From positions 465,249 through 529,248 of the forward strand of contig CP046522.1 in NCBI GenBank assembly GCA_009738435.1: a DNA stretch of 64,000 nt, written 5' to 3'. Origin of the DNA: Clostridium bovifaecis (GTDB lineage: Bacteria; Bacillota; Clostridia; Clostridiales; Clostridiaceae). A model generated the notes under the pieces. That model made no database searches. It was not told where the DNA came from and saw only the letters and a program-made list of their open reading frames with translations. Below, piece after piece: positions 29,628 to 42,026 of this stretch. Position numbers and translations under genes: made by a program. Position 1 is the stretch's first letter; every line of letters begins with the position of its first letter.

Positions 29628-30656
29628 ATGGATAGTATAAAAATTTTAACGCTGATTTCGGTACTGATATCATTTTTATTAACACCTTTTATTAAAAAGT
29701 TTGCTTTTTATATTAAGGCTCTAGATATACCAAAGGATAAGAGAAAGATACACAAGGAACCAATACCTTTGCTTGGGGGCATTGCTATATATATTTCATT
29801 TTTAATTACAATGATATTAAAGGAAGGTTCCTTAAATAAATCGGAAACAGGGATACTTATAGGAGCTACTATAATTGTAATTGGTGGGTTAATCGATGAT
29901 TTGAGAGACTTAAAACCCTGGATGAAATTAGCTTTTCAATTAGCAGGAGCAATAATTCTTATAGTATTTGGAGTTCATATAATCCGTATAACGAATCCGT
30001 TTCCTACAGGAAGTTCGTATTTGAATTTGGGATATTGGTCCATACCTATAACTATACTATGGGTAGTTGGAATTACTAATGCATTGAATTTAATAGATGG
30101 CGTGGATGGGCTTGCAGCAGGAGTAGCATTCATATGTTCATTTACAATTTTTATTATAGCAGTTTTAAATGGTAGACGAGAAGCTGCACTTTTAACCGCG
30201 ATTTTAAGCGGAGCTATATTCGGATTTTTACCGTATAACTTCAATCCTGCATCAATATTTATGGGAGATACAGGTGCTCAGCTGTTAGGATTTTTGTTAG
30301 CGGCGATATCTTTAGAAGGAACAATAAAATCGGCAACTACATTTGCAATAGCAGTGCCAATTTTAGCTTTTGGACTTCCTATATATGACACTTTATTTGC
30401 AATGATTAGAAGGAAGGTAAATGGAAAGCCTATAATGCAGGCAGATAGAGGACATTTACACCACAGGCTTTTAGATATGGGATTAAGCCAAAGGCAGGTA
30501 GTAATAATAATGTATTTAATAAGTGCAGTATTAGGTGGAATTTCAATAATTGCAATGCAAATCAGTACACCAAGATCATATTTTTTACTTACTGTAGTAA
30601 TAATAATAATTGGATTAATTGCTTGGAGAGTAGGATTCTTTAAACATAAAGAGTAA
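29628..30656 (+). CDS. tagO: Undecaprenyl-phosphate GlcNAc-1-phosphate transferase (TagO/WecA)
   Basis: This 342-residue integral membrane enzyme of the MraY/WecA family starts wall polymer synthesis by loading GlcNAc-1-P onto undecaprenyl phosphate. LDIPKDKRKIHKEPIPLLGG, the magnesium motif GGLIDDLRDLKPW, LIDGVDGLAAG, IFMGDTGAQ and RGHLHHRLLDMGLSQRQ are all in the expected order between about ten helices. wecB, which makes the next sugar donor, follows 45 bp downstream, so an operon for teichoic-type polymer linkage is likely. Confidence 0.93.
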   Translation: MDSIKILTLISVLISFLLTPFIKKFAFYIKALDIPKDKRKIHKEPIPLLGGIAIYISFLITMILKEGSLNKSETGILIGATIIVIGGLIDDLRDLKPWMKLAFQLAGAIILIVFGVHIIRITNPFPTGSSYLNLGYWSIPITILWVVGITNALNLIDGVDGLAAGVAFICSFTIFIIAVLNGRREAALLTAILSGAIFGFLPYNFNPASIFMGDTGAQLLGFLLAAISLEGTIKSATTFAIAVPILAFGLPIYDTLFAMIRRKVNGKPIMQADRGHLHHRLLDMGLSQRQVVIIMYLISAVLGGISIIAMQISTPRSYFLLTVVIIIIGLIAWRVGFFKHKE

Positions 30657-30701
30657 ATATGCTTTAGAAAATTTTAGATTCGTATAATAGGGAGTGAAAA
30701 C

Positions 30702-31823
30702 GTGAAAAAGATAAAAGTTATGAGCGTCTTTGGAACTCGGCCAGAGGCAATAAAAATGGCTCCGCTTGTTAAAGAACTAGAAAAAACTGATGGAATCCAA
30801 TCTGTAGTATGTGTTACAGCACAACATAGAGAGATGTTAGACCAAGTTCTAACTCTTTTTAGTATAAGCCCTGATTATGATTTAAATATAATGAAGGAAA
30901 AACAGAGTTTAAGCAGTATCACAACAAATGTTTTAGAGAGTTTAGAAGATATATTTAATAAAGAAAAGCCAGATATAGTTTTGGTTCATGGAGATACTAC
31001 AACTACATTTGCTGCATCTCTTGCGGCTTTTTACAACAAAATAAAAGTTGGACATGTGGAAGCTGGACTTAGAACCCATGATAAATATTTTCCATTTCCA
31101 GAAGAGATGAATAGGAAGCTTACAGGAGCAATAGCAGATCTGCACTTTGCACCAACTCTTAGAAATCGAGATAACTTGCTCAAAGAGGGCATATTAGAAA
31201 ATAGAATATTTGTAACTGGAAATACAGTTATAGATGCTATGAATTATACTATAAAGGAAAACTATATTTTTGATAATGAGATATTAAATAGTGTTGACTT
31301 TAACAAAAGAGTTATAATGGTTACTGCACATAGAAGAGAAAATTGGGATAAAGGAATAGAAAATATATGTAAGGCCTTGCTGAAAATTAAAAGAAATAAT
31401 GAAAATGTTGAAATTATTTACCTGGTACATTTAAACCCTATTGTAAAAGAAATTGTATATAAACATTTACAAGGAGTAGATGGAATACATCTGCTATCTC
31501 CTCTAGATACTAAGGATACTCATAATTTAATGAAAAAATGTTATCTTATAATGACTGATTCAGGTGGAATACAAGAAGAAGCTCCTCATCTTGGGAAACC
31601 GGTTTTAGTACTTAGGGATGTAACTGAAAGAATAGAAGCTGTAGAAGCTGGTACTGTAAAAATTGTAGGAACTAATACAGGAAATATAGTTAAGGAAGCT
31701 AATATTTTATTAAATAATGAGGAAGAATACTATAGGATGAGTAAAGCAGTAAATCCCTATGGTGATGGAAAAGCTTCGATTAAAATAGTTGAAACTATAT
31801 TGAAAGATGTTGTCGAAAAATGA
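30702..31823 (+). CDS. wecB: UDP-N-acetylglucosamine 2-epimerase (non-hydrolysing)
   Basis: It converts UDP-GlcNAc to UDP-ManNAc. The 373-residue protein starts at GTG 30702 after GGGAG. KVMSVFGTRPEAIKMAPLVK, VTAQHREMLDQV, LVHGDTTTTFA, VEAGLRTHD, VTAHRRENW and TDSGGIQEEAP are all conserved. UDP-ManNAc is the donor for the ManNAc of wall teichoic acid linkage units, which fits the tagO neighbour. A 16-codon frame at 31836-31886 between this gene and thl has no recognisable meaning. Confidence 0.95.
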   Translation: MKKIKVMSVFGTRPEAIKMAPLVKELEKTDGIQSVVCVTAQHREMLDQVLTLFSISPDYDLNIMKEKQSLSSITTNVLESLEDIFNKEKPDIVLVHGDTTTTFAASLAAFYNKIKVGHVEAGLRTHDKYFPFPEEMNRKLTGAIADLHFAPTLRNRDNLLKEGILENRIFVTGNTVIDAMNYTIKENYIFDNEILNSVDFNKRVIMVTAHRRENWDKGIENICKALLKIKRNNENVEIIYLVHLNPIVKEIVYKHLQGVDGIHLLSPLDTKDTHNLMKKCYLIMTDSGGIQEEAPHLGKPVLVLRDVTERIEAVEAGTVKIVGTNTGNIVKEANILLNNEEEYYRMSKAVNPYGDGKASIKIVETILKDVVEK

Positions 31824-31909
31824 TAAGGATTTAATATGGGATTACTTGAGAACTTTTTAACGAAAGCTGATGTGAGCATGGAATAACATTAGCTGAGGAG
31901 GAGACTTAA

Positions 31910-33088
31910 ATGAGAGAAGTAGTAATAGCAAGTGCCGTTAGAACTCCTATTGGAAAATTTGGAGGAACCTTAAAAGATGTTACAGCAGCGGAAATGGGAG
32001 CTATAGTTATTAGGGAAGCACTCCAAAGAGCGGGAGTTGTTCAAGAACAAGTAAATGATGTTTTAATGGGTCAAGTGCTTCAAGCAGGGCATGGTCAAAA
32101 TACAGCAAGACAGGCAGCGATAGGAGCAGGCATTCCTGTAGAAGTTCCTGCTATGACAATCAATATGCTTTGTGGATCTGGGCTTAGAACAGTGAGCATG
32201 GCAGCGCAGTTTATAGGTAATGGAGATGCAGATGTTATAGTTGCAGGTGGGGTAGAAAGTATGTCATCAGCACCATATTTAGCAATGAACGCTAGATGGG
32301 GAATGAGAATGGGTGATGGGAAACTTGTAGATTCTATGATTCATGATGGATTAATGGATGCGTTCAATTACTATCATATGGGAATAACTGCAGAAAATAT
32401 AGCAGAACAGTGGAATATATCAAGAGAAGAGCAAGATGAATTTGCGCTAAGATCTCAAACATTAGCTCAAAGGGCAATAAAAGAAGGAAAGTTTAAAGAT
32501 GAAATTGTCCCTGTAAGAATTAAGAGTAGAAAGGGAGAGATTATCTTTGATACTGATGAATATCCAAAAGATAATACAACCAAAGAATCTCTGCAAATAT
32601 TAAAACCAGCTTTTAAGAAAGATGGAACAGTTACGGCTGGAAATGCATCAGGATTAAATGATGGAGCTGCTGCATTAGTTGTTATTAGTGCAGATAAGGC
32701 AAAAGAACTAGGTGTAAAACCTATGTATAGAATATTGTCTTATGGTTCTAAAGGAGTAGATCCATCAGTTATGGGATATGGTCCAGTTGGCGCTACAAAA
32801 ATAGCACTTGAAAGGGCAGGGCTAACTATAGATGATATAGACTTAATAGAATCTAATGAAGCTTTTGCAGCTCAAAGCTTAGCAGTTGCTAGAGATTTAC
32901 ACTTTGATATGAATAAGGTAAATGTGAACGGAGGAGCTATAGCACTTGGCCACCCAATTGGATGCTCGGGTGCAAGAATACTAGTTACTTTGTTATATGA
33001 GATGGAAAAAAGACAATCTAAAAAAGGATTAGCCACTCTTTGTATAGGCGGTGGAATGGGCACCTCGCTCATTGTTGAAAAAATATAA
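31910..33088 (+). CDS. thl: Acetyl-CoA acetyltransferase (thiolase), copy 1
   Basis: It condenses two acetyl-CoA to acetoacetyl-CoA, the first step to butyrate/butanol. The active nucleophile is Cys88 in [21 protein letters not shown] supplies the His and [10 protein letters not shown] the second Cys. At 392 residues it is full length. It has a GAGGAGGAG site and no obvious promoter in the 86 bp after wecB, so it may be read from upstream. It is the less codon-biased of the two tandem copies and carries Cys where copy 2 has Ala in GHPIG(C/A)SGA. Confidence 0.96.
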   Translation: MREVVIASAVRTPIGKFGGTLKDVTAAEMGAIVIREALQRAGVVQEQVNDVLMGQVLQAGHGQNTARQAAIGAGIPVEVPAMTINMLCGSGLRTVSMAAQFIGNGDADVIVAGGVESMSSAPYLAMNARWGMRMGDGKLVDSMIHDGLMDAFNYYHMGITAENIAEQWNISREEQDEFALRSQTLAQRAIKEGKFKDEIVPVRIKSRKGEIIFDTDEYPKDNTTKESLQILKPAFKKDGTVTAGNASGLNDGAAALVVISADKAKELGVKPMYRILSYGSKGVDPSVMGYGPVGATKIALERAGLTIDDIDLIESNEAFAAQSLAVARDLHFDMNKVNVNGGAIALGHPIGCSGARILVTLLYEMEKRQSKKGLATLCIGGGMGTSLIVEKI

Positions 33089-33111
33089 AAACCTGCATTT
33101 GCGGGTTTTTT
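33087..33111 (+). terminator. Terminator after thiolase copy 1
   Basis: AAAACCTGC pairs with GCGGGTTTT around ATTT, followed by TT. The stem begins at the stop codon. Confidence 0.85.
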
Positions 33112-33206
33112 GTTTGGAATAAATAAGATATACAATAAAGAAAAATAATGGAAAAAATATGCATATATTAAATAATAGCGTATATTATAGTGCACATAGC
33201 TAGATA

Positions 33207-33224
33207 TTGTTATCATGTTAACAA
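33207..33224. promoter_or_regulatory. Rex-type redox operator upstream of thiolase copy 2
   Basis: TTGTTATCATGTTAACAA matches the clostridial Rex consensus TTGTTAANNNNTTAACAA at 13 of 14 fixed positions. It lies just upstream of a good sigma-A promoter. Rex is an NADH/NAD-sensing repressor known to control thl, crt and adhE operons in Clostridium. Confidence 0.8.
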
Positions 33225-33242
33225 TAATAAGGAAATTAAAAG

Positions 33243-33271
33243 TTGATTAGATAGGAATTCAGCAGTATAAT
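33243..33271 (+). promoter_or_regulatory. Sigma-A promoter of thiolase copy 2
   Basis: TTGATT and TATAAT are separated by exactly 17 bases. The start of transcription should fall near 33278, about 49 bases before the ATG. Confidence 0.8.
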
Positions 33272-33326
33272 AAAAATGATTATACTTAACAAAAAATAAA
33301 GTGATTAAAAATAGGAGGGTTTTAGC

Positions 33327-34502
33327 ATGAGAGAAGTAGTTATTGCAAGTGCAGTAAGAACAGCTATAGGAAGCTATGGTGGAGCTTTAAAAGATGTACC
33401 AGCAGCAGAATTAGGTGCAATCGTTATCAAAGAAGCTTTAAAGAGAGCTGGAATTGAAGGAAATCAAGTTGACGAAGTTATAATGGGGCATGTTTTACAA
33501 GCTGGACAAGGCCAAAACACAACTAGACAAGCATTAGTAAATGCAGGTTTACCTGTTGAAATACCATGTTTCACAATGAATATGGTTTGTGGATCAGGAT
33601 TAAGAACAGTATCACTAGCAGCTCAATTGATAAAAGCAGGAGATGCAGATATCATAGTTACTGGTGGTATGGAAAACATGTCACAAGCTCCTTACCTAGT
33701 TCCAAATGGAAGATGGGGACAAAGAATGGGAGATGGAAAACTAGTTGATGAGATGATAAAAGATGGTTTATGGGATGCATTTAATCAATATCATATGGGA
33801 ATAACAGCTGAAAATGTTGCAGAGCAATGGAATATTACAAGAGAAGAACAAGATACACTTGCAGCAAGATCTCAACAATTAGCAGTAAAAGCAATAGAAG
33901 AAGGCAGATTTAAAGACGAAATAGTTCCAGTAGTAATTAAAACTAAAAAGGGAGAAAAAGTAGTTGATACTGATGAGTATCCAAAGGCTGGAACAACTGC
34001 TGAAGGATTAGCTAAGTTAAGACCAGCATTTAAGAAAGATGGAACAGTTACAGCAGGAAATGCTTCAGGAATCAATGATGGAGCAGCTGCACTAGTTATC
34101 ATGAGTGCTGAAAAAGCAGAAGAATTAGGAATTAAGCCATTAGCTAAGATAGTATCTTATGGTTCAAAGGGTGTAGACCCATCAATAATGGGAGTTGGTC
34201 CAATAGGTGCAACTAGAGCAGCTCTTGAAGGTACTGGATTAACAATCGATGATATCGATTTAGTAGAAGCTAATGAAGCATTCGCAGCTCAATTCTTAGC
34301 AGTAGGAAAAGACTTAGGATTCAATTTAGATAAAGTTAATGTAAATGGAGGAGCTATAGCACTTGGACACCCAATTGGAGCATCTGGTGCTAGAATTCTT
34401 GTAACATTACTTCACGAAATGCAAAAGAGAGATGTTAAGAGAGGTTTAGCTACTCTTTGCATAGGTGGAGGAATGGGAACTACTCTTATCGTTGAAAGAT
34501 AA
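33327..34502 (+). CDS. thlA: Acetyl-CoA acetyltransferase (thiolase), copy 2, probably the main one
   Basis: This 391-residue thiolase is colinear and closely similar to copy 1. Cys88 in [10 protein letters not shown], His in [13 protein letters not shown] and Cys in [10 protein letters not shown] complete the catalytic set. The coding sequence uses a narrow codon set (GGA, GCA/GCT, CCA, AGA), as in highly expressed genes, much more than copy 1. It has its own promoter and a Rex-type operator, an AGGAGG site, and a terminator at 34596. The location before atp genes matches thlA of solventogenic clostridia. Confidence 0.97.
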   Translation: MREVVIASAVRTAIGSYGGALKDVPAAELGAIVIKEALKRAGIEGNQVDEVIMGHVLQAGQGQNTTRQALVNAGLPVEIPCFTMNMVCGSGLRTVSLAAQLIKAGDADIIVTGGMENMSQAPYLVPNGRWGQRMGDGKLVDEMIKDGLWDAFNQYHMGITAENVAEQWNITREEQDTLAARSQQLAVKAIEEGRFKDEIVPVVIKTKKGEKVVDTDEYPKAGTTAEGLAKLRPAFKKDGTVTAGNASGINDGAAALVIMSAEKAEELGIKPLAKIVSYGSKGVDPSIMGVGPIGATRAALEGTGLTIDDIDLVEANEAFAAQFLAVGKDLGFNLDKVNVNGGAIALGHPIGASGARILVTLLHEMQKRDVKRGLATLCIGGGMGTTLIVER

Positions 34503-34540
34503 GCAGACATCTCAAATCTCTGATTTGGTGATAGTCGCTT

Positions 34541-34565
34541 ACTCCTCTGACTATAGAAGAGGAGT
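34541..34565 (+). repeat. CCTCTGACTA hairpin, copy 2
   Basis: ACTCCTCT pairs with AGAGGAGT around the loop GACTATAGA. It is flanked by AGACATCTC (34503) and GAGACATCT (34573). Confidence 0.7.
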
Positions 34566-34595
34566 TTCCGGTGAGACATCTTAAATATATAACAT

Positions 34596-34631
34596 AAAAA
34601 GTGATTGCATGTTAAATGCAGTCACTTTTTT
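34596..34631 (+). terminator. Terminator after thiolase copy 2
   Basis: AAAAAGTGATTGCAT pairs with ATGCAGTCACTTTTT around GTTA, followed by T. Confidence 0.9.
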
Positions 34632-35098
34632 GTTATAACTTTTCGCTATGGTTAAATAAAAGTTGATTTTTACACTCGACTAATAGTGTCCTTTAATATT
34701 TTAAGGTTATATTTTGAACTTAGAATTACATTCGACACAGTAGAAAAGCAACCATTTCTTAAAATATAGCCTTATAATAAACATTTTAGTAATATTTTTT
34801 ATTATAAATATTGCATGAAAATTGATACGTTTATTCAAACTATATTAAATACAATTAATTAATATATAACAAAAGTAAGGCTAGTAAGGCAATGTTAATA
34901 CAGAATGAAAAATTTGGGTTCAAATATTTACAATCGATAGTATATTCTGAAAATTATGAAAATAGGGTATGCTATTAGAAACACATCGAAAAAAGTTGAA
35001 AAATATGAAATTAAATACAAATGGACGATAACTAATGAATATTAGTTTAAAATCTTTGTTTTTGAGCCATTATAAGATATTACTGGGTATTTTGAGGT
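34632..35098. other. Intergenic region before the atp operon
   Basis: About 470 AT-rich bases between the thiolase terminator and the atp promoter. I see no open frame, RNA gene or clear operator in it. A T-rich run (34791-34805) and several A/T tracts suggest intrinsic curvature but nothing more specific. Confidence 0.4.
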
Positions 35099-35126
35099 TT
35101 GAATGTATTAATAGGAGTTATATAAT
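35099..35126 (+). promoter_or_regulatory. Putative sigma-A promoter of the atp operon
   Basis: TTGAAT and TATAAT are 16 bases apart. The -10 box lies 34 bases before the atpI ATG. Confidence 0.6.
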
Positions 35127-35159
35127 AGAGTTTATTATATTAAAATTTAAGGAGGAAAA

Positions 35160-35546
35160 ATGGAAAGAAACGACGAGATTCAACAAATGTTAAAAAATAT
35201 GGTATATTTAGATCTAATTGTTGGACTTGTTCTTGGGATTTTAGTTTATTTAATAAATCCTAATTATGTACTTATATGTTTGCTGGGATTTTTTTTAGCT
35301 ATTGTTAGTTTTTATATAAATAGTTATACAGTTAAATATATCCTTACTAGGAATAAAGAGAATAGTAAGGTTTTAATCATTTTGGGCTACTTTTTGAGGA
35401 TATTTCTAGTAGGTATAATAGGAGTAGTATTATTTACACATAATAGATTTAATATAATAGCTTATACGTTAGGTTATACCTTTCGTTTTTTATCCTTAAT
35501 CCTTTATGGACTATCGCTAAAAAGTAATAATGAAGGGGGTGAATAG
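35160..35546 (+). CDS. atpI: ATP synthase protein I
   Basis: This 128-residue membrane protein with four predicted helices is the first gene of the atp operon. AtpI assists assembly of the c-ring. Sequence conservation in this family is low; the assignment rests on position, size and hydrophobic profile. GGAGG precedes the ATG. Its TAG stop directly abuts the atpB ATG. Confidence 0.8.
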   Translation: MERNDEIQQMLKNMVYLDLIVGLVLGILVYLINPNYVLICLLGFFLAIVSFYINSYTVKYILTRNKENSKVLIILGYFLRIFLVGIIGVVLFTHNRFNIIAYTLGYTFRFLSLILYGLSLKSNNEGGE

Positions 35547-36230
35547 ATGGTGGAGGGGAAAGAGATAATTTATCTTAACTTATTAGGATATAAGATTAGT
35601 ATATCAGAAGTAATAATTGTTCAGTGGGCAATAATATTAATTTGTTTAATTTTTTCTGTTATGGCAAGAGGTATACTAAAAAATGTTCCAGATAAAAAAC
35701 AAAGTATGGTAGAAATATTTGTTGAAGGAATTAATAATCTAGTAAGAAACACTATGGGAGAAGAATCTTTAGAATTTGTTCCTTATGTGGGAACCGTAGT
35801 TATATTTCTTCTAATGATGAATATTTCAGGTATATTTGGCATTGAACCACCTACAAGGGACTTTAGTGTTACAACGGGGGTTGCCGCTATAAGCTTCATA
35901 GTGATTCAAGCTTATGCTATAAGAAAACATGGCTTAAAGGATTACTTTTTGGGATATGCAAGACCAATAGGTATTTTACTTCCTATAAACATAATGGAAA
36001 GAATAATGCTTCCGGTATCTCTAAGCTTAAGGTTATTTGGAAACATTACTGCAGCAGCAGTTATTATGGAGTTAATATATAATGGACTTGCTAAAACACC
36101 ATTAGGAATAGGACAATTAGTAGTACCCATTCCATTACATTTTTACTTTGATGTCTTTGATGGCGGCCTTCAAATGCTTATCTTTGTAATGCTTACAATG
36201 ATAAACATAAAAATAATATCAGAACACTAA
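35547..36230 (+). CDS. atpB: ATP synthase F0 subunit a
   Basis: Subunit a forms the ion half-channels against the c-ring. The essential Arg is in [13 protein letters not shown], and [20 protein letters not shown] lies in the earlier helix pair. At 227 residues with about six helices it is typical of Firmicutes. The ribosome binding site GGGGG lies inside the end of atpI, which indicates coupled translation. Confidence 0.95.
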   Translation: MVEGKEIIYLNLLGYKISISEVIIVQWAIILICLIFSVMARGILKNVPDKKQSMVEIFVEGINNLVRNTMGEESLEFVPYVGTVVIFLLMMNISGIFGIEPPTRDFSVTTGVAAISFIVIQAYAIRKHGLKDYFLGYARPIGILLPINIMERIMLPVSLSLRLFGNITAAAVIMELIYNGLAKTPLGIGQLVVPIPLHFYFDVFDGGLQMLIFVMLTMINIKIISEH

Positions 36231-36282
36231 TTCATATGCAAAAGTAGATTTAAATAAAATTTTATTTAGGAGGAGTAAATTT

Positions 36283-36537
36283 ATGATAAGTTCAGAAGCA
36301 TTTGTAGCAGGTATGTGCGCAATAGGAGCAGGTATAGCATCTCTTGCATGTATAGGAGGAGGAATTGGAACAGGAAATGCCACAGCAAAAGCTGTAGAAG
36401 GCGTAGCAAGACAGCCGGAAGCTAGCAGTAAAATAATGACTACTATGATAGTTGGTAGTGCTTTGTCAGAAGCAACAGCAATTTATGGTTTTTTAATAGG
36501 AATATTATTGGTGTTAAAGATTGGAAATCTAATATAA
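36283..36537 (+). CDS. atpE: ATP synthase F0 subunit c
   Basis: This 84-residue helical hairpin has the ion-binding Glu in the second helix ([10 protein letters not shown]) and the polar loop EGVARQPEA. Sodium-type c subunits carry Gln in the first helix and Ser after the Glu. Here the matching positions are Thr (GGGIGTGNA) and Ala (SEAT), so proton coupling is more likely. That is an inference from Ilyobacter-type ligands. It has its own AGGAGG site, as expected for a subunit needed in many copies. Confidence 0.95.
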   Translation: MISSEAFVAGMCAIGAGIASLACIGGGIGTGNATAKAVEGVARQPEASSKIMTTMIVGSALSEATAIYGFLIGILLVLKIGNLI

Positions 36538-36584
36538 AATGAGTTTGGCAAAGGATAAGCCTGAAGGGAGGCTTTAGCTATAAA

Positions 36585-37067
36585 ATGATTGAATTTACTA
36601 TACCAACGTTTGTGTGGACAATAATAAATTTTTTAGTGCTTTTAGGGATTCTTTCGTATTTCTTATTTAAGCCTGTTAATGAAATTATTAATAAAAGAAA
36701 TAAGGAAATTGCGGACAATATAAAAAAAGCAGAAGAAGATAGAAAAAGAGCGCAAGAACTTAAGAGCGAAAATGAAAAGGAATATAAGTTAGCAAAAGAA
36801 GAAGGCAAGAGCTTAGTTGAAGATTATAAAGAAAAAGCTGAAAAGGTATCTCAGGAGATTGTTTCTGAAGCTCGTAGAGAGGCTGAACTTATTCTTGAAA
36901 GAGCGAGAAAAGAAATAGAGAGAGAAAGAGAAAAGTCAGAATACGAAGTTAAGATAAAAACAGTAGACTTAGCTATAGAGTTATCTAAGAAAGCTTTGGA
37001 AGAATCTATAGATGAAGCTAAGCATAGAGAATTAATTGGAGATTTTATTGCTAAGGTAGGTAACTAA
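36585..37067 (+). CDS. atpF: ATP synthase F0 subunit b
   Basis: It is the peripheral stalk subunit. One N-terminal membrane helix (about residues 6-28) is followed by a long, highly charged helix with many KAEE/EKAE repeats that forms a dimeric coiled coil. At 160 residues it is standard. Only two bases separate it from atpH. Confidence 0.95.
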   Translation: MIEFTIPTFVWTIINFLVLLGILSYFLFKPVNEIINKRNKEIADNIKKAEEDRKRAQELKSENEKEYKLAKEEGKSLVEDYKEKAEKVSQEIVSEARREAELILERARKEIEREREKSEYEVKIKTVDLAIELSKKALEESIDEAKHRELIGDFIAKVGN

Positions 37068-37069
37068 TT

Positions 37070-37606
37070 ATGTATGAGTATTTAGATAGAAGGTATGCTC
37101 TTGCTTTATATGAGGTTGCTGAGAAGAATGGTAAAGTAGAAGAATATATACAAGAGTTAAAAGAAATAGTCAACTTAATCAAGAATAATGAGGAACTCTT
37201 AAGCGTAGTAAAGCACCCAGAAATAACAACTTCTCAAAAAAAGAGAGTTTTCAAATCTATATTTAGAGGGAAGATTGATGAATATATATTGGGCTTTCTA
37301 TTAATACTTATAGAAAAAGATAGAATTCTGTATCTAGAAGAAAAGCTTAATGAAATGGAAAAAATTCATTTAGAAAGACAAAACATCTTAGTAGCCAATA
37401 TTAAGAGCGTAATCCCGTTAAATGAAGAGGAGAAGAAAGCTTTAGAAGAAAGTTTGAAGAGAAAGTATAATAAAAATATTCTTCTAAAAGAAGAGATAGA
37501 CAAGAGTCTAATTGGCGGCGTTTATATAAGAGTAGGTGATGACGTTATAGACGGCACTATAAAGTCTAAATTTGAAGAAATCAGAAAAAGGATAATTCAT
37601 AGTTAG
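37070..37606 (+). CDS. atpH: ATP synthase F1 subunit delta
   Basis: It links F1 to the b stalk. The N-terminal [20 protein letters not shown] is the six-helix domain that binds the alpha N-terminus. The C-terminal [20 protein letters not shown] is the conserved family signature. Length 178 is normal. Confidence 0.95.
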   Translation: MYEYLDRRYALALYEVAEKNGKVEEYIQELKEIVNLIKNNEELLSVVKHPEITTSQKKRVFKSIFRGKIDEYILGFLLILIEKDRILYLEEKLNEMEKIHLERQNILVANIKSVIPLNEEEKKALEESLKRKYNKNILLKEEIDKSLIGGVYIRVGDDVIDGTIKSKFEEIRKRIIHS

Positions 37607-37629
37607 GATAATAGAAAAGAGGTGGGCGT

Positions 37630-39138
37630 ATGAACGTAAAACCCGAAGAAATTACTTCAATTATAAGAAAAGAAATAGAAAGATATGAGCACAAAATTCA
37701 AACTATAGACTCAGGTACTATAATACAAGTAGGAGATGGGATTGCAAGAGTCTATGGACTAGATGATTGTATGGAGGGAGAACTTTTAGAGTTCCCTAAC
37801 GATATATATGGAATGGCTCTAAATCTAGAGCAAGATAATGTTGGATGCGTTTTACTTGGTCAAGAAAAAGGTATTAAAGAAGGGGACGTTGTAAAGAGAA
37901 CAGGAAGGGTAGTTGAGGTTCCTGTAGGAGAAGCTTTAATAGGAAGAGTTGTAAATTCATTAGGTCAGCCTCTTGATGGAAAAGGACCGATCAAAGCTTC
38001 AGAAAAGCGTGAGATAGAGGTTGAGGCTCCAGGAGTTATTGAAAGGCAGTCCGTTAAAGAACCTCTTCAAACTGGTATAAAAGCTATAGACTCAATGGTC
38101 CCTATTGGTAAAGGTCAAAGAGAGCTTATAATTGGAGACAGACAAATAGGTAAAACTTCTATTGTAATTGATACTATACTTAACCAAAAGGATAAGAATG
38201 TTAAATGTATTTATGTTGCTATAGGACAAAAGCAATCGACTGTAGCTCATATAGTAAATACTTTAACTCAAATGGGAGCTATGGATTATACTATAGTAGT
38301 ATCATCCACGGCATCTGATTCAGCACCTCTTCAGTTTTTAGCACCTTATGCTGGATGCAGTATGGGAGAATATTTTATGCATAAAGGAGAAGATGTGCTT
38401 ATAGTTTATGATGATTTATCAAAGCATGCAGTAGCATATAGAACTATGTCCCTATTGCTTAGAAGACCACCAGGAAGAGAAGCATATCCAGGGGATGTAT
38501 TCTATATACACTCAAGGCTTTTAGAAAGAGCTGCGAGGCTTTCAGATAAGCTAGGGGGAGGGTCTCTTACGGCACTTCCAATAATAGAAACTCTTGCGGG
38601 AGATGTTACAGCGTATATACCTACAAATGTAATCTCTATTACCGACGGTCAGATATTCTTGGAAGCAGAGCTTTTCTATTCAGGTCAAAAACCAGCAGTA
38701 AATGCAGGTATTTCAGTATCTCGTGTTGGTGGTAATGCGCAAATCAAGGCTATGAAGCAGGTTTCGGGAACTCTAAGATTAGAGCTTGCTCAATATAGAG
38801 AACTAGCAGCATTTGCTCAATTTGGCTCTGACCTTGATAAAGAAGCAAAAACTAGGCTTGAAAAAGGAAAGAGATTAGTTGAGATATTAAATCAAGACCA
38901 ATATAATCCTATGCCAGTAGAAAAACAAATTATGATTTTATATGCTGCTGTTAACAACTATTTATCTGATATTAAGGTATCAGATATTAAATCCTTCGAA
39001 AAAGAATTTTTAGAGTATATAGATACTCATCATAGAAATCTAGGTAAGGAAATAGTAGAGAAACAAGAGTTAACAGATGAAATAAAATCAGAATTGAATA
39101 CTTCTATAGAAGAGTTCAAAAAGATTTTTTTAGCATAG
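37630..39138 (+). CDS. atpA: ATP synthase F1 subunit alpha
   Basis: This is the non-catalytic nucleotide-binding subunit. Walker [10 protein letters not shown] lies near residues 169-177 and [14 protein letters not shown] is the Walker B region. The Arg finger region with [19 protein letters not shown] is intact. 502 residues. The ribosome binding site is AGAGGTGG. Confidence 0.98.
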   Translation: MNVKPEEITSIIRKEIERYEHKIQTIDSGTIIQVGDGIARVYGLDDCMEGELLEFPNDIYGMALNLEQDNVGCVLLGQEKGIKEGDVVKRTGRVVEVPVGEALIGRVVNSLGQPLDGKGPIKASEKREIEVEAPGVIERQSVKEPLQTGIKAIDSMVPIGKGQRELIIGDRQIGKTSIVIDTILNQKDKNVKCIYVAIGQKQSTVAHIVNTLTQMGAMDYTIVVSSTASDSAPLQFLAPYAGCSMGEYFMHKGEDVLIVYDDLSKHAVAYRTMSLLLRRPPGREAYPGDVFYIHSRLLERAARLSDKLGGGSLTALPIIETLAGDVTAYIPTNVISITDGQIFLEAELFYSGQKPAVNAGISVSRVGGNAQIKAMKQVSGTLRLELAQYRELAAFAQFGSDLDKEAKTRLEKGKRLVEILNQDQYNPMPVEKQIMILYAAVNNYLSDIKVSDIKSFEKEFLEYIDTHHRNLGKEIVEKQELTDEIKSELNTSIEEFKKIFLA

Positions 39139-39164
39139 CATATATGGGCCTTAGGAGGTAAAGT

Positions 39165-41442
<2,278 letters not shown>

Positions 41443-41457
41443 TAGGAGAGAACTCAA

Positions 41458-41859
41458 ATGTCAAAGTTGTTTAAATTAAAGATAGTTACCCCACAAAAAG
41501 TTTTTTTTGAAGAGGAAGTGAAGGGGCTGGATACAGAAACCATAGAAGGGAAACGAGGGATTCTCCCTATGCATTCTCCTCTGATAGCTATATTAAAGCC
41601 TACTGTATCAAAGATTACAAAAGAAAGTGGAGAAGAAAAAGGATTTTTTTCTTCTACAGGAATTTTGAAAGTAAGCAATGAGGAAGTAACTATGCTTTGT
41701 GATGCTGCAGAGTGGCCAGAGGATATAAATAGGAAAAGAGCTGAAGAGGCAAAGGCTAGAGCAGAAGGACGGCTAGAAGAAAAAGATAAGATAGATATAG
41801 AAAGAGCCAAATTAGCAGTGCTTAGAGCAGTGAAAAGGCTTGAAGCGTCAGAAGTGTAA
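41458..41859 (+). CDS. atpC: ATP synthase F1 subunit epsilon
   Basis: It is the regulatory rotor foot. The N-terminal beta sandwich (FKLKIVTPQKVFFEEEV, GILPMHSPLIA) is followed by two C-terminal helices rich in RAEEAKARAEGRLEEK that can brake hydrolysis. 133 residues, last gene of the operon. Confidence 0.96.
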   Translation: MSKLFKLKIVTPQKVFFEEEVKGLDTETIEGKRGILPMHSPLIAILKPTVSKITKESGEEKGFFSSTGILKVSNEEVTMLCDAAEWPEDINRKRAEEAKARAEGRLEEKDKIDIERAKLAVLRAVKRLEASEV

Positions 41860-41873
41860 GTGCTTATATTGTT

Positions 41874-41928
41874 AGACATTATAATAAGTTATCTATTAAG
41901 GATACCTTATCATAATGTCTTTCTTTTT
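41874..41928 (+). terminator. Terminator of the atp operon
   Basis: AGACATTATAATAAG pairs with CTTATCATAATGTCT, followed by TTCTTTTTT. Confidence 0.85.
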
Positions 41929-42026
41929 TGGCACACTTTTGTTAGAAGAATTATATATTAATAATATATCCGAAGTATATATTATTAATTCGTTGTCCAT
42001 AATCTAAAGAGAAAGGCGGGATATTT

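Noticed and set aside
31836..31886. 16-codon open frame between wecB and thiolase copy 1
   Set aside because: Very short, no ribosome binding site, no recognisable sequence.
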